Source: JACMNW01 sp031402355
Lineage (GTDB): Bacteria; Pseudomonadota; Alphaproteobacteria; Rhodobacterales; Rhodobacteraceae
Direction: 5' to 3'
DNA length: 19,941 nucleotides
Assembly: GCA_031402355.1 (NCBI GenBank)
Contig: JANNSG010000141.1
Coordinates: 1-19,941 of the forward strand
The position numbers and the translations under genes were made by a program. Below the pieces are notes generated by a model. The model was not told where the DNA came from and searched no databases. It was given only the letters and a program-made list of their open reading frames with translations. Positions within the stretch are counted from its first letter, which is position 1. Each line of letters starts with the position of its first letter. Below, one piece after another: positions 1 to 7,811 of the stretch.

Positions 1-417
1 CCGAAAGATATCGAGGGGTCAATCGTGCCCCATATCGTCAACATGACGAAAACGCCCTTCGATCAAATCGGTGGGGCGGATTACTCGTTTGACTGTACCG
101 GCAATGTGAAAGTCATGCGCGACGCGCTGGAATGCACGCACAGGGGCTGGGGCGTTTCGGTCGTGATTGGCGTGGCGCCTGCGGGGGCCACGATTGAGAC
201 CCGGCCTTTCCAATTGGTAACGGGTCGGGTCTGGAAGGGTACGGCCTTTGGCGGTGCGCGGGGCCGCACGGACGTGCCGGGTATCGTGGACTGGTACATG
301 GACGGCAAAATAGAGATTGATCCGATGATCACCCATACTTTGAAACTGGAAGACATCAACAAAGGATTTGATCTGATGCATTCGGGGGAAAGCATTCGGT
401 CGGTGGTGATTTACTGA
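1..417 (+). CDS. S-(hydroxymethyl)glutathione dehydrogenase / class III alcohol dehydrogenase, C-terminal part (5' truncated by window edge)
   Basis: The reading frame is open from base 1, so the gene begins upstream of the window; 138 C-terminal residues are visible of a family that is usually about 370. The visible part is the end of the NAD-binding fold and the C-terminal catalytic fold. Diagnostic stretches are FDCTGNVKVMRDALE, GWGVSVVIGV, RPFQLVTGRVWKGTAFGG and LMHSGESIRSVVIY, the signature of the zinc-dependent class III enzymes. Family knowledge: oxidises S-hydroxymethylglutathione, formed from formaldehyde and glutathione, to S-formylglutathione in the cytoplasm. Names in use are adhC, frmA or flhA; I cannot choose among them from the sequence. 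The GTG at base 25 is internal, not the start. The zinc ligands lie off the edge and cannot be checked. Confidence 0.93.
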   Translation, partial: PKDIEGSIVPHIVNMTKTPFDQIGGADYSFDCTGNVKVMRDALECTHRGWGVSVVIGVAPAGATIETRPFQLVTGRVWKGTAFGGARGRTDVPGIVDWYMDGKIEIDPMITHTLKLEDINKGFDLMHSGESIRSVVIY

Positions 418-466
418 GGCGAAGCCGCCAGGAACTAGGCCCGGCCGGGACACTGGGTGAAGCCGC

Positions 467-482
467 CGCACTTTGCAGTGCG
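467..482. other. Small inverted repeat between convergent genes
   Basis: CGCACT-TTGC-AGTGCG forms a 6-bp stem with a 4-base loop in the 81-base gap between the dehydrogenase stop (417) and the lipoprotein stop (499). It could act as a weak shared terminator, but no T run follows on either strand, so intrinsic termination is doubtful. Confidence 0.3.
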
Positions 483-498
483 ACGGTGATGTCCCTCG

Positions 499-756
499 TC
501 AGCAAGACGAATAGTAACGGCTGCCATCGGGACGTTCGTAAAGGCAGCGGCCCTGGCTGTCGGGTTGGCCGATCAGCGTGCCAGCGGCAAGACCAGCGAG
601 GCCACCGATCAGAACGCCCTTGCCCTTGTCGCCTTCGCTAGACACAGAAGCCCCGATCAGCGCACCGGCGGCAGTGCCCGCGATCTGGTTCTGTTCTTGC
701 GTCTCGCAAGCAGAAAGACCTGCCACCAACGGCAATATCATCAGAATTCGCTTCAT
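499..756 (-). CDS. Small glycine-zipper lipoprotein
   Basis: An 85-residue protein starting MKRILMILPLVAGLSAC, a lipoprotein signal peptide with lipobox LSAC (lipidated Cys at residue 17). Residues about 25-63 are rich in Gly and Ala with GxxxG spacing (AGTAAGALIGA, GGLAGLAAGTLIG), as in glycine-zipper 2TM outer-membrane lipoproteins. The tail reads CLYERPDGSRYYSSC and may form a disulfide. I chose the ATG at 756 because the signal peptide begins there and GAGG sits six bases upstream; the frame stays open to 897 but that extension has no signal peptide. The exact function is unknown; such proteins are envelope-associated. It is a single gene, convergent with the dehydrogenase gene. Confidence 0.82.
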   Translation of the reverse strand: MKRILMILPLVAGLSACETQEQNQIAGTAAGALIGASVSSEGDKGKGVLIGGLAGLAAGTLIGQPDSQGRCLYERPDGSRYYSSC

Positions 757-841
757 TCTTAACCTCATTCGTTTTCGGCAGACATCTGCCAGCACAGTAG
801 GTCTTAGCGCGATTCCGGCGGCTTCGGGTTGTCTTGACTCT

Positions 842-887
842 GTATCGGCTGGGGATCGCCCATCCGCGCGGCGAATTCCGCCGATAC
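842..887. other. Inverted repeat in divergent intergenic region
   Basis: GTATCGGC (842-849) and GCCGATAC (880-887) are perfect 8-base inverted arms, 30 bases apart, with a smaller nested palindrome around GAATTC (CGGCG/CGCCG) next to the right arm. It lies in the 268-base gap between the divergent lipoprotein and flavin oxidoreductase genes, where both promoters must be. I see no convincing -35/-10 pair. A regulatory role is only inferred from location. Confidence 0.3.
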
Positions 888-1024
888 GAAACCACACCGA
901 ACTTACGTCATCAACGTGAATACAGTGGTCGCTGTGCGCAGACGCGCAGCAAAATCGCCTTCCTTCTCGCCCAATCTGGATGATATGCGGGTCGCAGGCG
1001 GCAATCGGATCACAGGCGACACCT

Positions 1025-2071
1025 TTGGCAATTTCTCTTGGAATAGATACGTTTGGCGACGTGACCCTTGGCGCGAACGGGCAGTTGAAGCCGCATGATC
1101 AGGTTTTGCGCGATGTGGTCGAAGAAGGCGAGCTTGCAGATTCTGTGGGCATTGATTTCATTGGTCTGGGTGAACATCACCGGGCAGATTTTGCGATATC
1201 TTCGCCCGAAGTGGTGCTGGCGGCCATCGGCGCACGGACTCAGACGATCAAGCTTGGCTCGGCGGTGACGGTGCTCAGTTCGGATGATCCGGTGCGGGTG
1301 TTTCAGCGATTTTCAACCCTGAACGCGATTACGAACGGTCGTGCCGAAGTCGTGCTGGGGCGCGGATCGTTCACGGAAAGCTTTCCGCTTTTCGGTCAGG
1401 CTCTGGAAGACTACGATCTGCTGTTCGAGGAAAAGCTTGATCTTTTTGCCCAGCTTTTGCGCAAAGACGAGGTAACTTGGTCCGGCCAGACCCGGTCCGG
1501 GCTGAACCGCCAGCGTGTTTACCCCCAGCTTGGCGCAGGCGGGCTTAGCGCATGGATCGGGGTCGGCGGCAGCCCCGAGTCGGTTGTGCGCGCCGTGCGC
1601 CATGATTTGCCGATGATGTTTGCCATTATTGGCGGCGATCCGGCCCGGTTCAAACCCTATGTCGATCTTTACCACCGTGCCACCGCGCAGATGAACCGCC
1701 CCGTTCGCCCGATCGGGGTTCATTCCCCGGGCCATATCGCCGATACGGATGTAGAGGCAATGGGACAGAACTGGCCGCACTATAAAGTGCTGCATGACAA
1801 GATCGGCGGCGAGCGTGGCTGGCCGCCAGTGACGCGCGATCGGTTCATGGCGGAAATTGCCCATGGGTCGGTCTATGTAGGCGCCCCGGAAACCGTTGCC
1901 CGCAAGATTGCCGCGACAGTCCGGACATTGGGCATAACGCGGTTTGACATGAAATATTCAAGCGGTCCTATGCCGCACGAAACGATGATGAAAAGCATCC
2001 GGCTGTACGGTGAGCGGGTGATCCCGATGGTACGGGAGCTGCTGGCAGATACGAAGATGGCGGGCGGTTGA
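1025..2071 (+). CDS. LLM class flavin-dependent oxidoreductase
   Basis: A luciferase-like monooxygenase (TIM-barrel) of the single-component LLM family. Typical stretches are LGIDTFGDVT near the N terminus, GLGEHHRADFAISSPEVVLA, LGSAVTVLSSDDPVRVFQRF, AEVVLGRGSFTESFPLFG and WIGVGGSPESVVR, with the C-terminal YVGAPETVARKI typical of the barrel end. The family binds FMN or F420; close relatives of this type are annotated as FMN-dependent, with unknown substrate. Start choice: homologous proteins begin just before LGIDTFGDV. TTG at 1025 has AGG eight bases upstream; the first in-frame ATG at 980 lacks a clear ribosome binding site and would add 15 unconserved residues. The stop abuts the rppH stop tail to tail. 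It looks like a single-gene unit. Confidence 0.85.
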   Translation: MAISLGIDTFGDVTLGANGQLKPHDQVLRDVVEEGELADSVGIDFIGLGEHHRADFAISSPEVVLAAIGARTQTIKLGSAVTVLSSDDPVRVFQRFSTLNAITNGRAEVVLGRGSFTESFPLFGQALEDYDLLFEEKLDLFAQLLRKDEVTWSGQTRSGLNRQRVYPQLGAGGLSAWIGVGGSPESVVRAVRHDLPMMFAIIGGDPARFKPYVDLYHRATAQMNRPVRPIGVHSPGHIADTDVEAMGQNWPHYKVLHDKIGGERGWPPVTRDRFMAEIAHGSVYVGAPETVARKIAATVRTLGITRFDMKYSSGPMPHETMMKSIRLYGERVIPMVRELLADTKMAGG

Positions 2072-2554
2072 TCAGGCCAGATGCGGCTTGAAAGCGGCGA
2101 CCACTGTTTCATAGACCCCGCGTTTGAACGGCACGATAGATGCAATCATGGCATCCGATTCTATCCAGCGCCAGGTCGAGAACTCGGGGTGCGCCGTGGT
2201 GATGGAAACCTGATCATCCCGGCCAAGATAGCGGTACAAAAACCATTTCTGCCGTTGTCCGCGATACTTGCCGCCCCAGACCTTGCCCAGCAGATCGGGA
2301 GGCAAGTCATAGGTAACCCAGCCTTCGGTTTTTGCAACGAAACTGATCAGGTCCGGCGTGATCCCGGTTTCCTCGGCCAATTCGCGCAGAGCGGCCCGGC
2401 GTGGCTTTTCCCCGTCATCAATGCCGCCTTGCGGCATTTGCCAGGCGGGCGACGTGCTGTCGATCCTTTGGCCGGCAAAGATCAGCCCCTGGTCATTGAC
2501 CAGCATGACACCGACGCAAGGGCGATAGGGCAGGGTTGCGGGGTCGGGTGGCAT
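2072..2554 (-). CDS. rppH: RNA pyrophosphohydrolase (Nudix)
   Basis: A 160-residue Nudix hydrolase. The N-terminal YRPCVGVMLVNDQGLIFAGQR and WQMPQGGID are typical of the RppH/YgdP group, and the Nudix box is intact at residues 43-65: G43, E49, R57-E58, E61-E62, G64, with the catalytic REXXEE glutamates present. Family role: removes pyrophosphate from the 5' triphosphate end of mRNA, starting decay; members of this group also hydrolyse diadenosine polyphosphates. Length is normal. It follows ctpA by 57 bases, but a strong hairpin lies in that gap, so co-transcription is uncertain. The ribosome binding site is weak. The stop codon directly abuts that of the convergent flavin oxidoreductase gene. 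Confidence 0.93.
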   Translation of the reverse strand: MPPDPATLPYRPCVGVMLVNDQGLIFAGQRIDSTSPAWQMPQGGIDDGEKPRRAALRELAEETGITPDLISFVAKTEGWVTYDLPPDLLGKVWGGKYRGQRQKWFLYRYLGRDDQVSITTAHPEFSTWRWIESDAMIASIVPFKRGVYETVVAAFKPHLA

Positions 2555-2570
2555 GGCGCATTTCCGGTTG

Positions 2571-2607
2571 AAGGGGGCTGCGCGTTGAAACGCAGCCCCT
2601 TTTGTTT
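2571..2607 (+). terminator. Strong hairpin with T tract (intrinsic terminator form, plus strand)
   Basis: GGGGCTGCG (2574-2582) pairs perfectly with CGCAGCCCC (2591-2599) across an 8-base loop. Flanking A-T and G-T pairs extend the stem to 2571-2602. On the plus strand it is followed by TTTTGTTT (2600-2607), a classic intrinsic terminator. On the minus strand the stem is followed only by CTTCAACC, so it would terminate ctpA transcripts poorly. It lies in the gap between ctpA and rppH. The orientation implies it ends plus-strand transcripts from the flavin oxidoreductase gene after they cross rppH in antisense. Confidence 0.72.
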
Positions 2608-2611
2608 GCGG

Positions 2612-3949
2612 TCAGGGCTTTGGTTCAATCGCAGCAAGGCCTTTCAGGATATCAACCGCGTAGGCAAGCTGATAATCCTCATCGCGCAGTTTTGCGGATT
2701 CTTCGGCCTTGGCCCGTTCTTCTTCCTGAAGCGCGCGTTCTTCGTCTGTCATCGAATCATTGCTGATAATGCCACGTAAATCGGCCTCGGACCGCTGTTT
2801 TGGTTCTTCGACCACTGGCGCATCGGGATCTACAGGTGCAACGATCGGTTGGTTCACGACGATATCGGGGGCCACACCCAGCGCTTGGATGGACCGGCCC
2901 GATGGCGTGTAGTACCGGGCCGTTGTCAGCCGCATTGCGCCGTCGCCACGCACCGGCACCAGTGTTTGCACCGATCCCTTGCCAAAGCTTTTGGTGCCGA
3001 CAACGATGGCGCGACGATGATCCTGCAGCGCACCCGCCACAATTTCCGATGCCGAAGCTGAGCCGCCGTTGATCAACACGACCATGGCTTTGCCGCCCGT
3101 CAGATCGCCCATTTCGGCATTGAACCGTTCGCCTTTGCCAGCTTCGCGACCGCGGGTGGAGACGATTTCGCCTTTATCAAGGAAGGCATCCGATACCATG
3201 ATTGCCTGGTTCAGCAGACCACCGGGGTTGTTGCGCAAATCCAGCACAAAACCATCAACCTTATCTGCGCCACCCAGCGCCTCGACCTGTTTTTTCAGTT
3301 CCGCTTCCAGCCCCACATAGGTCTGGTCGTTGAACGTGGTGACGCGCAAGACAACCGTATTGCCGACGGTTTTTCCGCGAACGGCCGTCAGTTTGATTGT
3401 GTCACGGATCATCGAGACGTCAAACGGGTCGGGCGTGCCTTCGCGCACGATGGTGACAATGATTTCAGACCCGATCGGGCCGCGCATCAACTCGACAGCA
3501 TCATCCAGCGTCAGGCCCAGCACAGATTCGCCGTTGACATGGCTGATGAAATCACCAGCCAGAATGCCCGCGTTATCCGCCGGGGTGCCGTCCATCGGCG
3601 AGACGACTTTGATAAAGCCTTCTTCTTGCGTGACTTCGATGCCAAGTCCGCCAAATTCGCCATGCGTCTGCACCTGCATGTCGTCAAAATCTTTCGCATT
3701 CAGATAGCTCGAATGCGGATCAAGTGAGGTCAGCATGCCGTTGATGGCAGCCTCGATCAGCTTTTCACTGTCGACTTCCTCAACGTATTGCGCGCGAATA
3801 CGTTCAAATATATCGCCGAAAAGATCCAGTTGTTCATAAACAGAGGCGCTTTTTGTCGCTTCTTGCGCGATCAGTGGCCCGGCCACTTGCGTTGCAATCA
3901 ACGCGCCTGCCAGCGTGCCACCCAATCCAACCAGTGCATACTTCTTCAT
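2612..3949 (-). CDS. ctpA: S41 family C-terminal processing peptidase
   Basis: A 445-residue periplasmic serine protease of the CtpA/Prc family. Counted from the TTG at 3952, the order is: signal sequence 1-30 (KKYALVGLGGTLAGALIATQVAG), helical N-terminal region, PDZ domain about 95-175 (FGGLGIEV, ADNAGILAGDFISHVNG), then the S41 catalytic fold. The Ser-Lys pair is visible as NGGSASASEI (nucleophile S300) and FGKGSVQ (K325, Q329); the 25-residue Ser-Lys spacing matches the family. The C-terminal 60 residues are charged and Glu-rich. Family role: cleaves C-terminal tails of periplasmic proteins, including cell-wall hydrolases. I chose the ATG at 3949; TTG at 3952 directly upstream would add one residue and has a better-spaced AGGG. 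It starts about 24 bases after envC, consistent with one operon. Confidence 0.94.
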   Translation of the reverse strand: MKKYALVGLGGTLAGALIATQVAGPLIAQEATKSASVYEQLDLFGDIFERIRAQYVEEVDSEKLIEAAINGMLTSLDPHSSYLNAKDFDDMQVQTHGEFGGLGIEVTQEEGFIKVVSPMDGTPADNAGILAGDFISHVNGESVLGLTLDDAVELMRGPIGSEIIVTIVREGTPDPFDVSMIRDTIKLTAVRGKTVGNTVVLRVTTFNDQTYVGLEAELKKQVEALGGADKVDGFVLDLRNNPGGLLNQAIMVSDAFLDKGEIVSTRGREAGKGERFNAEMGDLTGGKAMVVLINGGSASASEIVAGALQDHRRAIVVGTKSFGKGSVQTLVPVRGDGAMRLTTARYYTPSGRSIQALGVAPDIVVNQPIVAPVDPDAPVVEEPKQRSEADLRGIISNDSMTDEERALQEEERAKAEESAKLRDEDYQLAYAVDILKGLAAIEPKP

Positions 3950-3973
3950 CAACGCGTTTTCCCTGCTGAATAT

Positions 3974-5101
3974 CTAGTTTTGTACTGTGGCAAACCAGTC
4001 TTCCGGATCAACCGGCGAGGCACCCTGCCTAAGCTCCATATAGAGCGTTTCTGTGGCTTGCGCACCACCGCCCTGTTCTATCGAAACAAGAAACTCTGAC
4101 ACACCTGCTTCTTGCCCGCCCATTAGCCCCAAAGGCGCCCCTGCTGCAACCACTTCACCCAGTTCGCCGTAGAGCGTGTCCATCCCCGCCAATATCAGAA
4201 GATAGCCGCCTCCGGGCTCAAGTATCATCACATTTCCGTAGTTCAGCAAAAGCCCATGAAACCGGATGGTCGCAGGCCAGGGGGCGGTCACCAGCGCCAG
4301 AGGCCGGGTGGCAAGCGAAATGCCGGGGCGACGCGCGCCAGTGGCATCCGCTTCATTCGCGTGGCGCAGCAGCTTGCCCAAAACCGGAAATGGCAGGGTG
4401 CCCTTGGCAGATTGAAAATCACGGATGCGGCCGGTGTCATCGGGGATCATGGTCAGGCCGGATGTAAACGCCTCCAGCGTGTCCGAGCTTTCCAGAAGAC
4501 CGAGCAGGGTATTTTGATCTTCTATGAACCGCTTTGGCAGATCAGTGCGTTCAGAGATAGCCTTGGACAGAGCAGTACGTGCGGATTGTGCGGCATTCAA
4601 TCCAGCCTTCAACGTTTCGCCCGCCCCCAGTTGCAGGTCGCGCAGATCGCGCAGTTCTGCAAGATCGTTTCGCAATTTGTCGGCTTCTGCCTGAATCGAT
4701 GGGGTTACCTCGGCCAGCAACAGGCCAGAGCGCACAGTGCCCAACGCGCCAGTAGGATGCAAAAGTTGTAGCGGGCCGGGGTCGGCATCAAGTTGCATCA
4801 AGGCGGACACAAGCCGCGCTACCTGTTCACGCTTTGCACCATAATCGAGCGTAAGCGCTGTTTCGCGGATCTTGGCTTGGCGCAGGGCTTCACGCAGGGC
4901 TTCGAGACCTTTTTCATAGGCATGAATGGTCTGGCTGAGGGCGGTCACCTGATCCCGCGCTGATTGTGCATCTTGCAACGCCTGCACCGCAGCAGACAGA
5001 TCGGCCGAAGCGCGTGTCGCCAGTTCGGGCACAGTTTCCGCCAGGCTGGGGCCCGCCATCACTGCAGCGGCAAGCAGCAATGATCGCGCGGCCCGTATCA
5101 A
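3974..5101 (-). CDS. envC: Murein hydrolase activator EnvC-like (degenerate LytM/M23)
   Basis: A 375-residue protein: signal peptide 1-21 (LLLAAAVMAGPSLA), long Ala/Glu/Arg/Gln-rich coiled coil about 25-215, then a linker with KGTLPFPVLGKLL (233-245) that introduces a LytM-like domain to the C terminus. The LytM zinc-binding positions are lost: the place of the HxxxD motif reads RRPGISL, and the HxH position reads LYMEL. This is the pattern of EnvC, which activates amidases rather than cutting peptidoglycan itself. It acts in the periplasm at division. Its start overlaps the gpmI stop by four bases (ATGA), and ctpA follows closely. The pairing of an amidase activator with a Ctp protease in one operon suggests joint control of wall hydrolysis. 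Confidence 0.85.
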   Translation of the reverse strand: MIRAARSLLLAAAVMAGPSLAETVPELATRASADLSAAVQALQDAQSARDQVTALSQTIHAYEKGLEALREALRQAKIRETALTLDYGAKREQVARLVSALMQLDADPGPLQLLHPTGALGTVRSGLLLAEVTPSIQAEADKLRNDLAELRDLRDLQLGAGETLKAGLNAAQSARTALSKAISERTDLPKRFIEDQNTLLGLLESSDTLEAFTSGLTMIPDDTGRIRDFQSAKGTLPFPVLGKLLRHANEADATGARRPGISLATRPLALVTAPWPATIRFHGLLLNYGNVMILEPGGGYLLILAGMDTLYGELGEVVAAGAPLGLMGGQEAGVSEFLVSIEQGGGAQATETLYMELRQGASPVDPEDWFATVQN

Positions 5102-6615
5102 ACGATCAGGCTTTCGCCAGTCATTTCGGCTGGTTTTGGCAACCCCATAAGCCCAAGAAGCGTCGGTGCAAGATCGGCCAGACGACCGGGCCGCAGCCGC
5201 GCGCGCGCCGGGCCGCCGACCAATATCACCGGCACCGGATTGGTGGTGTGCGATGTATGTGGGCCGCCGGTCAGCGGATCTACCATGGTTTCGCAGTTGC
5301 CGTGATCGGCGGTGACAATCATGGCCCCGCCCGCCTTCTGCAGCGCAGCCAGAACCCGGCCCAGCCCTTGATCCACCGCTTCGCAGGCGGCAATCGCGGC
5401 GGCCAGATCACCGGTGTGGCCCACCATGTCGGGATTTGCATAGTTGACGACGATCAGATCATAGCCCTTTTCGATTGCCGCGACAAAGTGATCGGTCACC
5501 TCGGGGGCTGACATCTCGGGTTGCAGATCATAGGTTGCCACCTTGGGCGATTGCGCCATGTAGCGGTCTTCGCCGGTTTCAGGGGTCTCGCGGCCACCAT
5601 TCAGAAAAAAGGTGACATGGGGGTACTTTTCAGTTTCGGCCAGGCGAAACTGGCTGCGACCTTGTTTGGACACCCATTCACCAAGCGTGTTTTGCAAGAC
5701 GGGCTTTGGGTAGGCGGCGGTCATGTAGGCATTGTGGGCGGATGAATAATCGACCATTCCCAAAACGGCCGCAAATCTGGGTCTGCGACTTGTGGGGAAT
5801 GCGGCGAACCCGGGGTCCGCCAGGGCTGACAGAATTTCGCGGGCGCGGTCGGCGCGAAAATTCAGGCAAAACAACCCGTCGCCGTCCTTGATGCCCGCGT
5901 AGTCACCGATCACTGTTGCCGCGATGAATTCGTCGGTCTCATTGCGGGCTGTTGCTGCGGCAATGGCAGCTTGCACTGTTTCAGCGTGGTTCGCCTTGCC
6001 TTCGGCGATGGCAAGATAGGCCCGTTCGACCCTATCCCAGCGATTGTCACGGTCCATCGCCCAGTAACGGCCGATGACCGTGGCGATACGCGCGCCATCC
6101 GGCAGGTTTTCGGCCAGCAGGGCAAAGTACCCGGCAGCAGATGTCGGTGCGACATCGCGACCATCCGCGACGGCATGCAGCGCCACCTTGACCCCGGCTG
6201 CCGTGATCGTGCGCAGGGCAGCAATCACATGGTTGATATGGCCGTGCACCCCGCCATCAGAGATCACACCGATGACATGTGCCGTACCGCCGCTTGCCCT
6301 GACTTTGTCTATATAGGCCAAAAGGGCCGGATTTTGCCCGAAGCTTCCGGTTTCGATGGCCAGATCAATGGCGCCCAGATCCATCGCCACCACCCGTCCA
6401 GCGCCGATGTTGGTATGGCCAACCTCTGAATTTCCCATCTGGCCCGATGGCAGGCCGACATCGGGCCCATGCGTGATCAGTTGCGCATGTGGGCAGGTGG
6501 ACATCAGGCGATCGAAATTCGGGGTATTGGCAAGTGCGGGAGCATTGGCCGAGGTATCTTCGCGCAAGCCCCAACCATCAAGAATGCAAAGGACAACGGG
6601 TTTTGGTATGGGCAT
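5098..6615 (-). CDS. gpmI: 2,3-bisphosphoglycerate-independent phosphoglycerate mutase
   Basis: A 505-residue enzyme of normal family length. N-terminal CILDGWG carries the metal ligand D13, and the catalytic serine sits in GLPSGQMGNSEVGHTNIGAGR (S63). Further markers are VADGRDVAPTSA, GRYWAMDRDNRWDR, the second metal site VNYANPDMVGHTGD and VTADHGNCETM. Reaction: cofactor-independent, Mn-dependent interconversion of 3- and 2-phosphoglycerate in cytoplasmic glycolysis and gluconeogenesis. The start ATG at 6615 has AAGGA seven bases upstream. It is separated by 82 bases from rlmH upstream and coupled by a 4-base overlap to envC downstream. Confidence 0.97.
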   Translation of the reverse strand: MPIPKPVVLCILDGWGLREDTSANAPALANTPNFDRLMSTCPHAQLITHGPDVGLPSGQMGNSEVGHTNIGAGRVVAMDLGAIDLAIETGSFGQNPALLAYIDKVRASGGTAHVIGVISDGGVHGHINHVIAALRTITAAGVKVALHAVADGRDVAPTSAAGYFALLAENLPDGARIATVIGRYWAMDRDNRWDRVERAYLAIAEGKANHAETVQAAIAAATARNETDEFIAATVIGDYAGIKDGDGLFCLNFRADRAREILSALADPGFAAFPTSRRPRFAAVLGMVDYSSAHNAYMTAAYPKPVLQNTLGEWVSKQGRSQFRLAETEKYPHVTFFLNGGRETPETGEDRYMAQSPKVATYDLQPEMSAPEVTDHFVAAIEKGYDLIVVNYANPDMVGHTGDLAAAIAACEAVDQGLGRVLAALQKAGGAMIVTADHGNCETMVDPLTGGPHTSHTTNPVPVILVGGPARARLRPGRLADLAPTLLGLMGLPKPAEMTGESLIV

Positions 6616-6697
6616 CAGAGCGTCCTTGGGTACTTTGACTGCGTTTTACGCTGCCGCGCTGTCTGGGGCAACCTTGCAGGTGGCGCGAAAATTTTTG

Positions 6698-7171
6698 TCA
6701 CAGCCGGTGATAAGGGCCGCCTCCTAGAATAGTGGCAGCGCGGTAAAGCTGTTCGGCCAGCATCACACGCACCAACATATGGGGCCAGACCATGCGCCCA
6801 AAGGACAGGTTGGCATCAGCGCGGCCCCGCAAAACCGGTGCAATGCCATCCGCGCCGCCAATGATAAACGCCAGATCCTGTCGCCCATCGTCGCGCCATC
6901 TGGCAAGCAGAGCCGCAAATTCTGGGCTCGACATCACAGTACCCCGTTCGTCCAATGCTACTAGAAACGCCCCGTCTGGGATCGCCTTGGCCAAATGCTC
7001 GGCCTCTGCGGCCATCCCGCCGCCTTTGCGATCTTCAACTTCGTGCTCGGAAAGCGGGCCAAGGCCAAGCGGTCGGGCGGTTCGGTTGAACCTTGTCTGA
7101 TAGTCATCAAACAGCGGACGCTCAGCATCAATCGCGCGCATTCGGCCGACTGCGCAGACATGCAGCCTCAT
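6698..7171 (-). CDS. rlmH: 23S rRNA (pseudouridine1915-N3)-methyltransferase
   Basis: A 157-residue SPOUT methyltransferase of normal length (about 155). It starts MRLHVCAVGRMRA, contains FIIGGADG (the SAM-binding IGGxxG loop of the knotted fold), and ends ILGGGPYHRL as RlmH proteins do. It methylates the pseudouridine at position 1915 in helix 69 of 23S rRNA. The start at 7171 is fixed by the conserved N terminus and by its 4-base ATGA overlap with the rsfS stop; the frame is open 13 codons further upstream but that part lies inside rsfS. The rsfS-rlmH pair is widely conserved in bacteria. Confidence 0.95.
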   Translation of the reverse strand: MRLHVCAVGRMRAIDAERPLFDDYQTRFNRTARPLGLGPLSEHEVEDRKGGGMAAEAEHLAKAIPDGAFLVALDERGTVMSSPEFAALLARWRDDGRQDLAFIIGGADGIAPVLRGRADANLSFGRMVWPHMLVRVMLAEQLYRAATILGGGPYHRL

Positions 7172-7551
7172 TCTTCCGCGCGCACACCCATATGGCCACC
7201 CGGCAGCCACATCTTTTCAAGCTGATAGAAATCGCGCACTTCGGGGCGAAACACATGCACGATCACATCACCCGCATCAATCAGCACCCAATCGCCGGTG
7301 TCCTTGCCCTCGATCTTGCACAGATGGCCATCTTCCTGTTTGAGCCGGTCAACCAGCTTTTCCGATATCGCCGCAACCTGCCGGGTAGAGCGGCCCGAAC
7401 AGATGACCATATAGTCGGCCATTTCAGACCGACCGCGCAGATCAATCTGCACCACCTCTTCGGCCTTGTCATCGTCAAGCGACGCAAGGATCCGGGAAAG
7501 AAGCTGTTCGCTGCCAAGATCGGGTGCGGTGGCTGAATCGGTGTTGGTCAA
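7168..7551 (-). CDS. rsfS: Ribosome silencing factor
   Basis: A RsfS/Iojap/YbeB family protein. The core is clear: KAEEVVQIDLRGRSEMADYMVICSGRS, GHLCKIEGKDTGDWVLIDAGDVIVHVF and FYQLEKMW. Family role: binds uL14 on the 50S subunit and blocks subunit joining when nutrients are scarce. The listed start is TTG at 7551, the first accepted start codon upstream of the core, but it has no ribosome binding site. The frame stays open for 30 further codons (to 7641) with only CTG candidates, so the real N terminus is uncertain by up to that much. It overlaps rlmH by four bases. Confidence 0.92.
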   Translation of the reverse strand: MTNTDSATAPDLGSEQLLSRILASLDDDKAEEVVQIDLRGRSEMADYMVICSGRSTRQVAAISEKLVDRLKQEDGHLCKIEGKDTGDWVLIDAGDVIVHVFRPEVRDFYQLEKMWLPGGHMGVRAEE

Positions 7552-7811
7552 AGCGGCGGCGCGCGGCGCACGTGGACCGACCGGAAGCCCGGTCGTAGGA
7601 TCAGAATGAGACAGGACACTGTCCTCCAGGGTTATGCGCCGTCAGGACCACGGGGCTTGGCATGATGAGACGCTATCATCTTGGGCATGAAAGCTCAATG
7701 ACGCCTCCGCCCTGCACAGGCCGCCGGGCGAATTGGCGGGTGACAGGTGCTCGTGTCATCGAACCGTTACATCACGGTGACACACCAGCGACGGTCTTGG
7801 GGACATCCGGC
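7552..7811. other. Divergent intergenic region between rsfS and CHAD gene
   Basis: The 260-base gap must hold the promoters for rsfS (leftward) and the CHAD gene (rightward), though the rsfS N terminus may extend into it. It contains a perfect 13-base palindrome, AGGACA-C-TGTCCT, at 7613-7625. Nearer the CHAD start are three TGACA/TGTCA motifs: GTGACAG at 7740-7746, GTGTCAT at 7753-7759, GTGACAC at 7777-7783. No convincing -35/-10 pair was identified. Confidence 0.4.

Noticed and set aside
421..467. Two copies of GAAGCCGCC, 38 bases apart, after the dehydrogenase gene
   Set aside because: Only nine bases, GC-rich and codon-like; no further copies seen nearby, so chance is likely.
19..471. 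Long minus-strand open frame opposite the dehydrogenase gene
   Set aside because: It is a shadow of the strongly recognisable dehydrogenase on the plus strand; the protein shows no family resemblance and has the Arg/His-rich composition of antisense frames.
2081..2779. 232-codon plus-strand frame across rppH and ctpA
   Set aside because: It lies opposite two well-identified genes and crosses the hairpin; no recognisable domain.
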